Positions 1 to 6,753 are shown, counted from the stretch's first letter. The stretch is DNA of 8,937 nucleotides from Gemmatimonadota bacterium (GCA_029884275.1 JAOUIC010000044.1:1-8937), one strand, 5' to 3'. Notes: generated by a model not told the origin, from the letters alone. Made by a program: numbers and translations.

Positions 1-1122
1 CTGGGTGAAGTCCGTCGGCGACGCGTGGCAATCGGCGCAGGTGGTCCACTCGGTCCGGTGCCTCCCGCTGTAGATGGGGAACCACTTGGAGTCATGGTCG
101 AAGACCGCAGGCTGCCAGGCGTTCGTGTTGTGGCAACTCTCACAGGCGACGGGGAACGCCGCCGCGGTGTGATTGGGATTCGCCGTCGTGTTGTAGTCCG
201 TCTGATGGCAGTCCACGCAGAGGCGCGGCAACCCGCGGTACACATTGTTCACGTGACAGCTGGCACACGGGGTGACCTTATGCTGCCCTGTGAGCGGATA
301 CGCCGTGAGGTTGTGGTCGAACCCGGTGTCCCATGCCGTGGTCCGGTGGCAGGAGGCGCAGTCAGTGCTGAACCCGACCTGGGAGTGAGGCGGCGTGGTG
401 GACGCGTCGTAGTCGTCCTGGTGACAGGCCGCGCACTGGGTTGGCGTGCCAGTGTACTGCCCGTTCACGTGGCACTGGTCGCAGGGCGTGGCGCGGTGCG
501 CACCCGTGAGGGGGAACGCCGTGCCGTCGTGGTTGAAGCCCCGGTCCCACAGCGTCGACGAGTGGCACTGCTCACAGGTCTGCGGCAGTCCGCCCGCCAC
601 GTGATCCGGGTTACGCGACGCGGCGTAGTCCTGCTGGTGACAGCTGACACAATCCGTCGACAGCCCGACGTACTGCATGTTGCCCTGGGCTGCCGGCAGG
701 TGACAGGCTTCGCAGTCGGCGCTGCGGTGCGACCCTTCGAGGGGAAAGCGGGTCAGCTGGTGACGCCGGGTCAACTGGGCACGGTCGAGGAAGCTCCGGC
801 TGTTGTGACACCGGGCACAGTCCGACCCCAGTTCACCCCGGTGGATGTCGGCGTGACACGACGCGCATTCCGTCTTTGCCCCGGTGAATTCGAGCGACGC
901 ATGGCAGGCTCGGCAGGCTGCGGTCCCGTGGGCCCCGTCGAGCGAGAATCCCAGCTTGGCGTGGTTGAATCCCTTCCCGATCCGAACCGGCTTCCATGCT
1001 TCGGCCAGGTGGCAGGCGGCACACTCCACCTTCAGCTCTCCATGCGGGGAAGCCGAGGGATTCTGCGCGAGGCAGGGCACCGCGACTGCGAGCCCAATCA
1101 CAAACAAGAGCGCTGTTCTCAT
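1..1122 (-). CDS. Exported multihaem cytochrome c (at least 14 haems), 3' end outside window
   Basis: The first 374 residues are visible and the frame stays open to the window edge, so the C-terminus is missing. Residues 1-19 form a signal peptide (basic MRT, hydrophobic core, VPCLAQ end), so the protein should be matured in the periplasm. Fourteen CXXCH haem c attachment motifs start near residues 34, 70, 86, 102, 137, 158, 183, 214, 230, 255, 286, 302, 327 and 362. From residue 137 they follow a repeat of about 72 residues carrying three haems; conserved pieces are F-x-H-(D/N) before the aromatic-PLTG-x-H-x-x-T-P-C segment, and a D-Y-x-(A/T)-(S/T) stretch after the second haem. The ATG overlaps the stop of the preceding cytochrome gene as ATGA, and GGAGG lies 4 nt upstream, which fixes the start. 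The likely role is periplasmic or outer-surface electron transfer; the redox partner is unknown. Only the family-level call is firm. Confidence 0.93.
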   Translation of the reverse strand, partial: MRTALLFVIGLAVAVPCLAQNPSASPHGELKVECAACHLAEAWKPVRIGKGFNHAKLGFSLDGAHGTAACRACHASLEFTGAKTECASCHADIHRGELGSDCARCHNSRSFLDRAQLTRRHQLTRFPLEGSHRSADCEACHLPAAQGNMQYVGLSTDCVSCHQQDYAASRNPDHVAGGLPQTCEQCHSSTLWDRGFNHDGTAFPLTGAHRATPCDQCHVNGQYTGTPTQCAACHQDDYDASTTPPHSQVGFSTDCASCHRTTAWDTGFDHNLTAYPLTGQHKVTPCASCHVNNVYRGLPRLCVDCHQTDYNTTANPNHTAAAFPVACESCHNTNAWQPAVFDHDSKWFPIYSGRHRTEWTTCADCHASPTDFTQ

Positions 1123-3146
1123 CTTGCCTCCGAACCAGCGTGGCAGGACTCGCACTTGGCCGACACCGGCCGGTAGATGAGCCCTCGCTTGTCGCCGCTG
1201 GCAGGGTCGGGGGAGTGACACTTCGCGCAGGGGACCGCCGCGTGCGCCCCCTTGGTGGAGAACGAGGCATCGCGCGTGTGGTCGAAGCGCGACGCGGGTG
1301 CAAATCCGCCGGTATCGTGGCAGGCATCGCAGCGGCCGCCATCGGGGCGATTCGAGAACTGGCTCCCGTGAATCGTCTTGTGGCAGGCCGCACACTCGCG
1401 CTTCGCGCTGAAGCGGATCGAAGGCAGCCCCGCCGCCGCCGCGAGCGACGACCGCCGGGCCTGTGGCGCGGCCTTCATCTCGGCATGACACCCGACACAG
1501 GGCGTGGCCCCGTGCGCGCCATCAAGCGGAAAGCCGAACTCGGCATGGGTGGCCGGGCCGGCGCTGGAAGGGCGGAAAGCCCGGGTGTCGTGACAGGCGA
1601 GGCAGCCTTCCTTCTGTACCCGCGCGCTAGCGCTTGCGATGCGACCGCCATGCGGATCCTGGTGGCACCCGGTGCAGGTCACCTCCGGGATCCTGAACAG
1701 GAACCCAACCCGGTCGGATGGAGCGCTCGCCGGCAGCGGCGGGAGACCCTTCCGATCCTTCGCGTGGCACGCACGGCAGGTGACCTCGACGTGGCGCCCA
1801 TCGAGCGCAAGCCGCAGGCGGGCATGTGCCGCGGGACCGAAGCTGCTCGGCGCCCATCCCGCGACCGCGTGGCAATCGGCGCAGGCCGGCCGCGGCGTGA
1901 AGGCCGCCAGCTGGGTGCCGTGGGTGTCGGCATGACAGTCCTCGCAGCGCGCGGCAGCGGGCCGCAGCACCACGCCGGAGGTTCCCCAACGTGCCTTGCC
2001 CGCCGGATCGCGGCGGTGGCACTTCGCGCAGGTGACCGAGGCGTGCCGCCCCTCCAGCGAGTATCGGGTGCGGGCGTGCTGGGCCACGGTCGTCGTTCCG
2101 ACCGCGAATCCGGCCGGCGTGTGGCAGGCACCGCAGTCAACCACCTGCCCCGCCAGGGTCGCGGTGCCGTTGTGGGCCTCGCGGTGACAACTGGTGCAGG
2201 ACTGGAAGGCCGGCCGTTTCTCGACAGCGGTCCTGAACTTTCCGTGGCAGGCGGCGCAGGCGACCCGCGCGTGTCGTCCGGTGAGGCGATACCGGGTGCG
2301 GTCGTGGCTGAAGCGCCCTGGTGCCACCGTCGTAAACCCCGCCGTGGTGTGACACTCGGCGCACTTCGGGCCCAGTTGACCGGCGTGCGGATCGGTGTGG
2401 CAGTTCGAACAGGCCTCGTACTGGAGGGGCTTGAAGACCGGGATCACAGCACCCTGAGCGGTCCGAACCTTGGCGACCCTCGGGCTCTCGTGGCACTCGG
2501 CACACTTGACCTGGCGGTGGCGCTCGGTGAGGGGGTAGGAGGTGGAATCGTGGTTGAATCGCGGCGCGGCCTCCCAGCTGGAGGCGTCGTGGCACTCGGT
2601 ACACCCGGTCCCGAGGGCGTCGCGGTGGGGATCCGCATGGCAGCTCGCGCAGGTCGTGCCCAGCCCGACCCAGCCGGCATCACTCTTCCGCACCGAGAGT
2701 GCGGCCTCAGGGGCGGTGCGGTATTTGGAGGCGTGGCACTTCTCGCAGGCCAATGAGTCGTGGCTCTGCTCCAGCGCCCAGCCGGACTGTCGGTGATCGA
2801 AGCGCACCTGACTCCCTCCCGGCCACTTGACCATGCCGAACGACAGCCCGGCATGATCGGGGTGGCATGCGGCGCAGGGGGTGTCCCGCACCGTGCTCGA
2901 CCCGTGATAGCCCTTCCGTTGCCCGGTCAATTGACCGATGTCCTTGTGGCAGGCGGCACACCGCCCGCTCATCCCGGCCTTTCCGCCGCCGTGACAGCTG
3001 GTGCACTTGAGCGCGCCCTCGAGCGACTGGTGGGCTCGCGCCAGTGGCCCGGGCGAGACCTGTGCCCGCAGGGTCGTCCCCATACCGGCAAGGACTCCGA
3101 CTCCCGACAGGATGAGGATCAACCGGCGAAGTGGGGCGCGACTCAC
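1119..3146 (-). CDS. Exported 23-haem cytochrome c
   Basis: This is a 675-residue protein with 23 CXXCH motifs, about one per 29 residues, the first at residue 48 and the last near 665. Residues 1-29 form a signal peptide (MSRAPLRRL, then a hydrophobic stretch ending in LRAQ), so it is a periplasmic or surface protein. Units repeat the order C-H-x-D-x-H-x-x-x-L-G-x-x-C-x-x-C-H, then an aromatic, then F-x-H-(D/T), then a G-(R/A)-H-x-x-V-x-C-x-x-C-H segment; the extra His residues are plausible distal haem ligands. The frame is open further upstream to 3404, but that would run inside the membrane-protein gene. The GTG at 3146 overlaps that gene's stop as GTGA and gives a normal signal peptide, so I chose it. 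It also overlaps the next cytochrome gene by ATGA. The expected function is multi-electron transfer as a molecular wire; substrate and location (periplasm or outer membrane) are not determined. Confidence 0.93.
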   Translation of the reverse strand: MSRAPLRRLILILSGVGVLAGMGTTLRAQVSPGPLARAHQSLEGALKCTSCHGGGKAGMSGRCAACHKDIGQLTGQRKGYHGSSTVRDTPCAACHPDHAGLSFGMVKWPGGSQVRFDHRQSGWALEQSHDSLACEKCHASKYRTAPEAALSVRKSDAGWVGLGTTCASCHADPHRDALGTGCTECHDASSWEAAPRFNHDSTSYPLTERHRQVKCAECHESPRVAKVRTAQGAVIPVFKPLQYEACSNCHTDPHAGQLGPKCAECHTTAGFTTVAPGRFSHDRTRYRLTGRHARVACAACHGKFRTAVEKRPAFQSCTSCHREAHNGTATLAGQVVDCGACHTPAGFAVGTTTVAQHARTRYSLEGRHASVTCAKCHRRDPAGKARWGTSGVVLRPAAARCEDCHADTHGTQLAAFTPRPACADCHAVAGWAPSSFGPAAHARLRLALDGRHVEVTCRACHAKDRKGLPPLPASAPSDRVGFLFRIPEVTCTGCHQDPHGGRIASASARVQKEGCLACHDTRAFRPSSAGPATHAEFGFPLDGAHGATPCVGCHAEMKAAPQARRSSLAAAAGLPSIRFSAKRECAACHKTIHGSQFSNRPDGGRCDACHDTGGFAPASRFDHTRDASFSTKGAHAAVPCAKCHSPDPASGDKRGLIYRPVSAKCESCHAGSEAR

Positions 3147-4123
3147 CAGAACCAGGTCGCTCCCATCGCCAAGGCGACACCGACATGGACCACCACGGTC
3201 ACCAGTGCGGCGATTGCGAACGGCCGGTGCACGACGTGCCAGAATCGGAAGATCCGCTGCGAGGCCTGGAGCATCCGCGCCTGCTGAGTGAGCGCCATCT
3301 CCCGTCGGGCCAGCCGAAGCACGCGCCCGAGGTCTCGACGACTCAGGCTCCCGGTCCCAGCCTGAGTCGTGCAGGTGCGTCGGAGCGCCCTGGCGGCCCG
3401 CCACCGTGCCAGATCGTCCTCGACCATGCGGCCGAGCGTGGCGAGCAGGCCAAGTCCGTCACAGGGCCTCGGGTCGGATTGGAGAAGCGCTTCCACCTGG
3501 GCTTCTGGAAGCCTGCTGGCTTTGGCGATGACCCCGACCAGGCGACGCCGGTCGGCCGCGATTTCTTCGGCGGAGAGTTCGAGGCCGGTGGCACCACGGG
3601 GGATGCGGGTGTACAGGTAGCGCCCCACCACGCCGCTCAACCAGACAATCATGAGCGACCAGAACCCCAGACCGATCAGCCCGGTGAAGCGCCACCCGGC
3701 ATGGACCGCGGCGAGCAGCGGCATCAGCAGCGCAGCCGCGACATGAACGTCGAGCCACTGGGCCATCGTGCCGGTCCACGCCAGCCAGCGAAACCGCCGC
3801 CGAAGGGGGTAGAGCCAGAGGAAGAGGAAGATGGTGAGTGCGAGCAGCCCGGCGGGCTGGCCGACGTAGCCCGACGGACGAAGCCACGGATGCATCGGGC
3901 TCCGTACCCGATCTCCGATATCGGCGAAGTAGTAGCCGGCGCCGGCGGCCGTCACGCCGAGAAGTCCGACACTGGCGATCGCAATCCAGTACATCGGCAG
4001 CGGCGAGCGCGGATGGGCCGCGCGCATTTCGCCCGTCAGTCGGGCGGGCTGCGATGAACTAATGCGGGTGGCAGGGCCCGGCTGGGAAACCGCCGGTCGG
4101 GCCGCCAAGCGTAGCTGGCTCAT
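3143..4123 (-). CDS. Membrane protein with di-haem cytochrome b-like histidine pattern
   Basis: The protein is about 326 residues with five predicted membrane helices (roughly residues 45-66, 90-107, 127-144, 150-171 and 302-326). Counting from the ATG at 4123, helix 3 carries H127 and H141, and the last helix carries H299 and H313, with H296 nearby. Paired histidines 14 residues apart on two helices are the pattern that holds two stacked b haems in ferric-reductase-like and related cytochromes b. An acidic/basic soluble segment of about 120 residues separates helices 4 and 5. The stop overlaps the GTG of the 23-haem cytochrome gene, so it is probably the transmembrane electron carrier for it. 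The start is uncertain: the frame opens at a TTG at 4201, and ATGs occur at 4123, 4027 and 3994, none with a strong ribosome binding site. Family identity is inferred from histidines and topology, not from a recognised full-length match. Confidence 0.72.
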   Translation of the reverse strand: MSQLRLAARPAVSQPGPATRISSSQPARLTGEMRAAHPRSPLPMYWIAIASVGLLGVTAAGAGYYFADIGDRVRSPMHPWLRPSGYVGQPAGLLALTIFLFLWLYPLRRRFRWLAWTGTMAQWLDVHVAAALLMPLLAAVHAGWRFTGLIGLGFWSLMIVWLSGVVGRYLYTRIPRGATGLELSAEEIAADRRRLVGVIAKASRLPEAQVEALLQSDPRPCDGLGLLATLGRMVEDDLARWRAARALRRTCTTQAGTGSLSRRDLGRVLRLARREMALTQQARMLQASQRIFRFWHVVHRPFAIAALVTVVVHVGVALAMGATWFW

Positions 4124-4324
4124 GCCATTGCTCAATTCTGATGGGGAATCACGATGAGAGTCATGGGCATGTTCCGTGCAACTACATGTTGCCGTTTCCA
4201 ATCCGCAGCTCGGAACTCAAGCGCGCGCGGCACAAGCAGTTGATGGAATCGCCGGCGCCTCTCTCGAGCGCGACGCCTGCCATGAAACGTTCCAGCCGCA
4301 TCACGCTGATGCACACGGTGATCC
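4124..4324. promoter_or_regulatory. Divergent intergenic region between the cytochrome operon and the oxidoreductase gene
   Basis: About 200 bp separate the two divergent transcription units and must hold both promoters unless the minus-strand gene starts at the TTG at 4201, which would shorten the region to about 120 bp. I found no convincing -35/-10 pair on either strand. A loose inverted repeat, ATCAC at 4300-4304 and GTGAT at 4318-4322, sits just before the plus-strand ATG and could be an operator, or chance. The divergent layout suggests shared regulation of the two halves of the electron-transfer cluster. Confidence 0.45.
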
Positions 4325-5683
4325 ATGGACCAGTTCGGAAGTGTGATCTATCTCGCATTTGCCGCGATCCTCGCAATGTCAGTCTTCGCCCAGGTTCGCC
4401 GACACGGAAGGCGTGAAGCGGCGGCGAGGAAGGCGACTGAGCGACACGGTGGGGACGCCAAAGGCCCCCAGGCCCAGCATCCACACATCGACATCACCCA
4501 TTGCATCGGCTGCGGCGCCTGCATCAACGCCTGCCCGGAAGGCCAGGTGCTCGGCCTGGTCGGCGGGAAGGCGGCGCTGATCCATGGCGAGAAGTGCATC
4601 GGCCACGGTCTCTGCGCCGATGTGTGCCCGGTCGGGGCCATCGAGATCGTGATGGCACCGCCGACCATGACCGCCGACCTGCCGGTCATGACCAGCGAGC
4701 GCGAGACCAACATCCCGAACCTCTTCGTGGCGGGGGAACTGAGCGGACTGGCTCTGATCAAGAACGCGGTGTCGCAGGGCCAGGAGTGCATCGACGTTCT
4801 CGCGCGCCGGCTCCCCTCGCTGCGCCGGAGACTGGGCCAGATCGGCAAGGCGGTCGACGTCGTGATCGTCGGGGCCGGACCCGCGGGCCTCTCGGCGTCT
4901 CTGAGAGCGAAGGAACTAGGGCTCTCCAGCGTCACGCTGGAAGCGGAGGAATTCGGCGGGACCGTCGCCAAGTATCCGCGACAGAAGCTGGTCCTGACGA
5001 GCCCGATGACCCTTCCGATCCTGGGGCAGCTCAGGAAGCTTCAGTTCGGCAAGGAAGACCTGCTCGCCATCTGGCACAGGGCAGCGGCCAAGGCAAACCT
5101 CCAGGTGCGGACCCAGGAGCGGGTGGAGCAGATCGCACTCGGCGACGACGGGCTCTTCTCGCTGCAGACGCCGAAGGACAGCTACCGGGCGTTGTCCGTG
5201 GTGCTGGCTATCGGGCGCCGCGGCTCGCCGCGCAAGCTGGGCATTCCCGGGGAGGAACTGCCCAAGGTGATGTACACGCTCATCGATGCCGAGGCGTACC
5301 GCGACAAGCGGATCCTGGTGGTGGGTGGGGGAGACAGTGCGGTGGAGGCGGCGCTCGGCCTGGCGCACCAGAAGGGAAACCAGGTGACCCTTTCCTACCG
5401 GAAGGATTCGTTCAGCCGTCTCAAGGACCGGAACTCGCGCTCCATCCGCGACGCCATGCGCCGCCAGCGGGTCGTGGTGCGGTTCAATTCACAACCAGTC
5501 GAGATCCGGGAGCAATCGGTGATCCTGGAGATTCCCGGCGGGCGGGTGGAAGCGGCCAATGACTATGTCTGGATCTTCGCGGGGGGCATGCCGCCAAACG
5601 AATTCCTGCAGTCCATCGGTATCCGACTCGGGATGCACGAGCTGAGCGATGCGGTCCGGGAGGAGGCTCGGGGAGTGGCATGA
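4325..5683 (+). CDS. Membrane-anchored ferredoxin/FAD/NAD(P) oxidoreductase
   Basis: The protein has 452 residues. Residues 5-23 form one hydrophobic anchor followed by a basic stretch, placing the rest in the cytoplasm. A bacterial-type two-cluster ferredoxin domain follows: C60, C63, C66 and C70 (a standard 4Fe-4S motif), then C91, H94, C97 and C101, where histidine replaces the usual second cysteine. Residues 129-152 look like the second FAD-contact motif of flavoprotein reductases (N-I-P-N-L-F-V-A-G-E). A Rossmann FAD motif lies at G183-x-G-x-x-G188 and a second nucleotide motif at G334-G-G-D-S-A, as in thioredoxin-reductase-like and YpdA-like enzymes; F-A-G-G-x-P-P-N-E-F-L (418-428) is typical of the latter group. 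No redox-active CxxC disulfide pair is seen in the reductase part, so thioredoxin reduction is unlikely. The likely role is passing electrons between NAD(P)H, FAD and Fe-S clusters and a membrane partner, most simply the divergently encoded cytochrome b-like protein. The ATG follows a weak GGTGA. Confidence 0.88.
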   Translation: MDQFGSVIYLAFAAILAMSVFAQVRRHGRREAAARKATERHGGDAKGPQAQHPHIDITHCIGCGACINACPEGQVLGLVGGKAALIHGEKCIGHGLCADVCPVGAIEIVMAPPTMTADLPVMTSERETNIPNLFVAGELSGLALIKNAVSQGQECIDVLARRLPSLRRRLGQIGKAVDVVIVGAGPAGLSASLRAKELGLSSVTLEAEEFGGTVAKYPRQKLVLTSPMTLPILGQLRKLQFGKEDLLAIWHRAAAKANLQVRTQERVEQIALGDDGLFSLQTPKDSYRALSVVLAIGRRGSPRKLGIPGEELPKVMYTLIDAEAYRDKRILVVGGGDSAVEAALGLAHQKGNQVTLSYRKDSFSRLKDRNSRSIRDAMRRQRVVVRFNSQPVEIREQSVILEIPGGRVEAANDYVWIFAGGMPPNEFLQSIGIRLGMHELSDAVREEARGVA

Positions 5684-5686
5684 GCC

Positions 5687-5708
5687 GCGGGCCGCCACGG
5701 CGGCCCGC
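5687..5708. terminator. GC hairpin between convergent genes
   Basis: GCGGGCCGCC at 5687-5696 and GGCGGCCCGC at 5699-5708 are perfect 10-bp inverted arms, with only AC between them, so the real stem is about 9 bp with a CACG tetraloop. It lies between the plus-strand stop (5683) and the minus-strand stop (5714). There is no T tract on either side, so this is a probable bidirectional or Rho-assisted terminator rather than a classical one. Confidence 0.6.
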
Positions 5709-5713
5709 ACCGC

Positions 5714-6349
5714 CTAGCCGCCATACTTCTTGCCGCACTCGGGACAGAACTTGGGTGCCCCGTCGGCCTCGTGGCCGCAGCTTCCACATCTGGTCTTGAG
5801 CGAGAGCGAACCACCGCATTCGGGGCAGAACTTTCCGCCCTGTGCCTTGGCACCGCACTTGGGGCAGACGGCCGCCGAGACCTGGCCGAGGTCCCGCTGT
5901 CCGATGTGATCCACGCTTCTTGCCTTCTCCATCGCCTGGTCCCGCGCCGCCAGAGCCTGGGCCGCGGCGATCTCCTCGGTCAGGTCGGGCGCGCAGGCTT
6001 CGCACAGACCCGCTTTCTTGTTCCAGCATACCGGCTCACAGACCCAGTTGCCGCAGCGGGTGCATTGCTTGAAGAGCGGGCTGATCTCCCGCACCGCGGC
6101 ATCGAGTGCGGCGTCGTGCTGCGGACCAGCAACCATGGACTGGAGTGACTGAGCGGATTGGGCGGCGCGGCCGAAGATGCCGCCGAGCAGCGAGGCGGCG
6201 GCATTCGCCGCGGCCGCGGCGGCGCCGAGAGTGTTGGTCTGAAAGGTCGAGAGGTAGCCGTTGCCGCACTTTTCGCACATGAACTTGAACTGGAAGCCGC
6301 GCGCGGAGGAGAGGTCCTGATAGTTGTCGGTGAATGGGATGTTCGCCAT
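5714..6349 (-). CDS. Multi-zinc-ribbon protein of unknown function
   Basis: This 211-residue protein has six CxxC knuckles plus extra cysteines. C25/C28 lies near the N-terminus. C96/C99 followed by C104, C108 and C116/C119 form a central cysteine-rich domain. C162/C165 pairs with C175/C178, and C188/C191 with C202/C205, giving two C-terminal zinc ribbons of the DZANK/double zinc-ribbon style (C-P-x-C-G repeats). Between the first knuckle and the central domain, residues 40-75 are rich in Ala, Gly and Ser and could form a short membrane-associated or amphipathic helix. A polar helix of about 40 residues links the central and C-terminal domains. The start is fixed by AAAGGAG 7 nt before the ATG; an upstream in-frame extension to 6448 is not supported. 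A TTGACG at 6394-6399 (minus strand) could be a -35 element but has no good -10 partner. Zinc binding is well supported; the biological role (nucleic acid or protein binding) is unknown. Confidence 0.87.
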   Translation of the reverse strand: MANIPFTDNYQDLSSARGFQFKFMCEKCGNGYLSTFQTNTLGAAAAAANAAASLLGGIFGRAAQSAQSLQSMVAGPQHDAALDAAVREISPLFKQCTRCGNWVCEPVCWNKKAGLCEACAPDLTEEIAAAQALAARDQAMEKARSVDHIGQRDLGQVSAAVCPKCGAKAQGGKFCPECGGSLSLKTRCGSCGHEADGAPKFCPECGKKYGG

Positions 6350-6356
6350 GGCGGGG

Positions 6357-6363
6357 CTCCTTT
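6357..6363 (-). promoter_or_regulatory. Strong Shine-Dalgarno site of the zinc-ribbon gene
   Basis: AAAGGAG reads on the minus strand 7 nt before the ATG at 6349. It is the best ribosome binding site in the window and decides this start over the longer open frame. Confidence 0.8.
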
Positions 6364-6401
6364 GCGGCCAAAGCTGGAGCGCGGCGGGGAGGTCGTCAAG
6401 C

Positions 6402-6421
6402 GGTGCCCGTGAGGGGGCACC
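6402..6421 (-). terminator. Hairpin after the Cdd1-family gene
   Basis: GGTGCCC (6402-6408) and GGGCACC (6415-6421) form a 7-bp stem with a 6-nt loop, starting 6 nt past the TAG of the Cdd1-family gene. No T run follows, so termination may be partial, with read-through into the zinc-ribbon gene possible. Confidence 0.4.
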
Positions 6422-6426
6422 CGGTG

Positions 6427-6753
6427 CTAGCGGTCCTTCCAGTTCCACCAGAGCAGCAAATCCGGCCGCGGTCTACTCGTTTCCGCGAAGTAGACGGCAG
6501 ACCGGAAGACGTAGAGGAGGCAGCGGTCCTGGTGCGCTCCTCGAATGGCAATGAGCCGGTCATACAGGCGCTGCGGGTCCTTCCCGGGGAGATCCCCCAC
6601 GCGCCTGACGCCGAGGTCCAGCAGGTCCCGCTCGATCGACGGGCCGACACCGGGGATGCTCCGAAGGCTTGTGGGGCGCTGGCGGAGCTTATGGCCGGTG
6701 GCTACCTTCGGCCGTCCTGTTCCCTTCTTCGCACCACGGGGTCTCAATGGCAT
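6427..6753 (-). CDS. Cdd1-family ("pathogenicity locus") helix-hairpin-helix protein
   Basis: This 108-residue protein begins with about 27 very basic residues (five Arg, five Lys). A helix-hairpin-helix core follows: L-R-S-I-P-G-V-G-P-S-I at 30-40, then D-L-L-D-L-G-V and V-G-D-L. The C-terminal part has the family signature L-Y-D-R-L near 63-67, H-x-D-R-C (74-78), L-Y-V-F-R (80-84) and W-W-N-W-K-D at 102-107. This matches the Cdd1 family (Pfam PF11731), named after a Clostridioides difficile pathogenicity-locus neighbour. The name does not mean it is a virulence factor; the family is widespread and of unknown function, and the HhH fold suggests DNA binding. AGGAG lies 10 nt before the ATG. 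Its first codon overlaps the start of the divergent membrane-protein gene by 7 bp. Position 85 is Ser in F-R-S-A-V-Y; from memory many relatives have Cys there, which I could not check. Confidence 0.88.
   Translation of the reverse strand: MPLRPRGAKKGTGRPKVATGHKLRQRPTSLRSIPGVGPSIERDLLDLGVRRVGDLPGKDPQRLYDRLIAIRGAHQDRCLLYVFRSAVYFAETSRPRPDLLLWWNWKDR

Noticed and set aside
25..1176. Long plus-strand open frame opposite the 14-haem cytochrome gene
   Set aside because: It is the antisense of a high-GC gene with repeated Cys-His codons; it has no recognisable domain, and its repetitive Val/Arg/Gly composition mirrors the haem motifs.
996..2756. 586-residue plus-strand open frame opposite the 23-haem cytochrome gene
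   Set aside because: Same cause as above; the minus strand has 23 haem motifs, a signal peptide and coupled neighbours, which settles the coding strand.
1..3146. Regularly spaced motifs in the DNA as a CRISPR array or tandem DNA repeat
   Set aside because: The periodicity comes from degenerate haem-binding codons; no identical direct repeats with unique spacers are present.
3147..3404. N-terminal extension of the 23-haem cytochrome up to 3404
   Set aside because: The added residues are Arg/Pro-rich, overlap the membrane protein gene for 258 bp and would bury the signal peptide; the GTG at 3146 fits better.
3131..4057. 308-residue plus-strand open frame opposite the membrane protein gene
   Set aside because: It is Pro/Arg/Gly-rich with no domain, whereas the minus strand gives clean membrane helices and paired histidines.
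4240..4268. TTGATG as a -35 element for the oxidoreductase gene
   Set aside because: At the expected distance the -10 position reads CTCGAG, which is not promoter-like.
4501..5562. Alternative plus-strand open frame inside the oxidoreductase gene
   Set aside because: It is an Arg-rich shadow frame; the chosen frame has ferredoxin, FAD and NAD(P) motifs in order.
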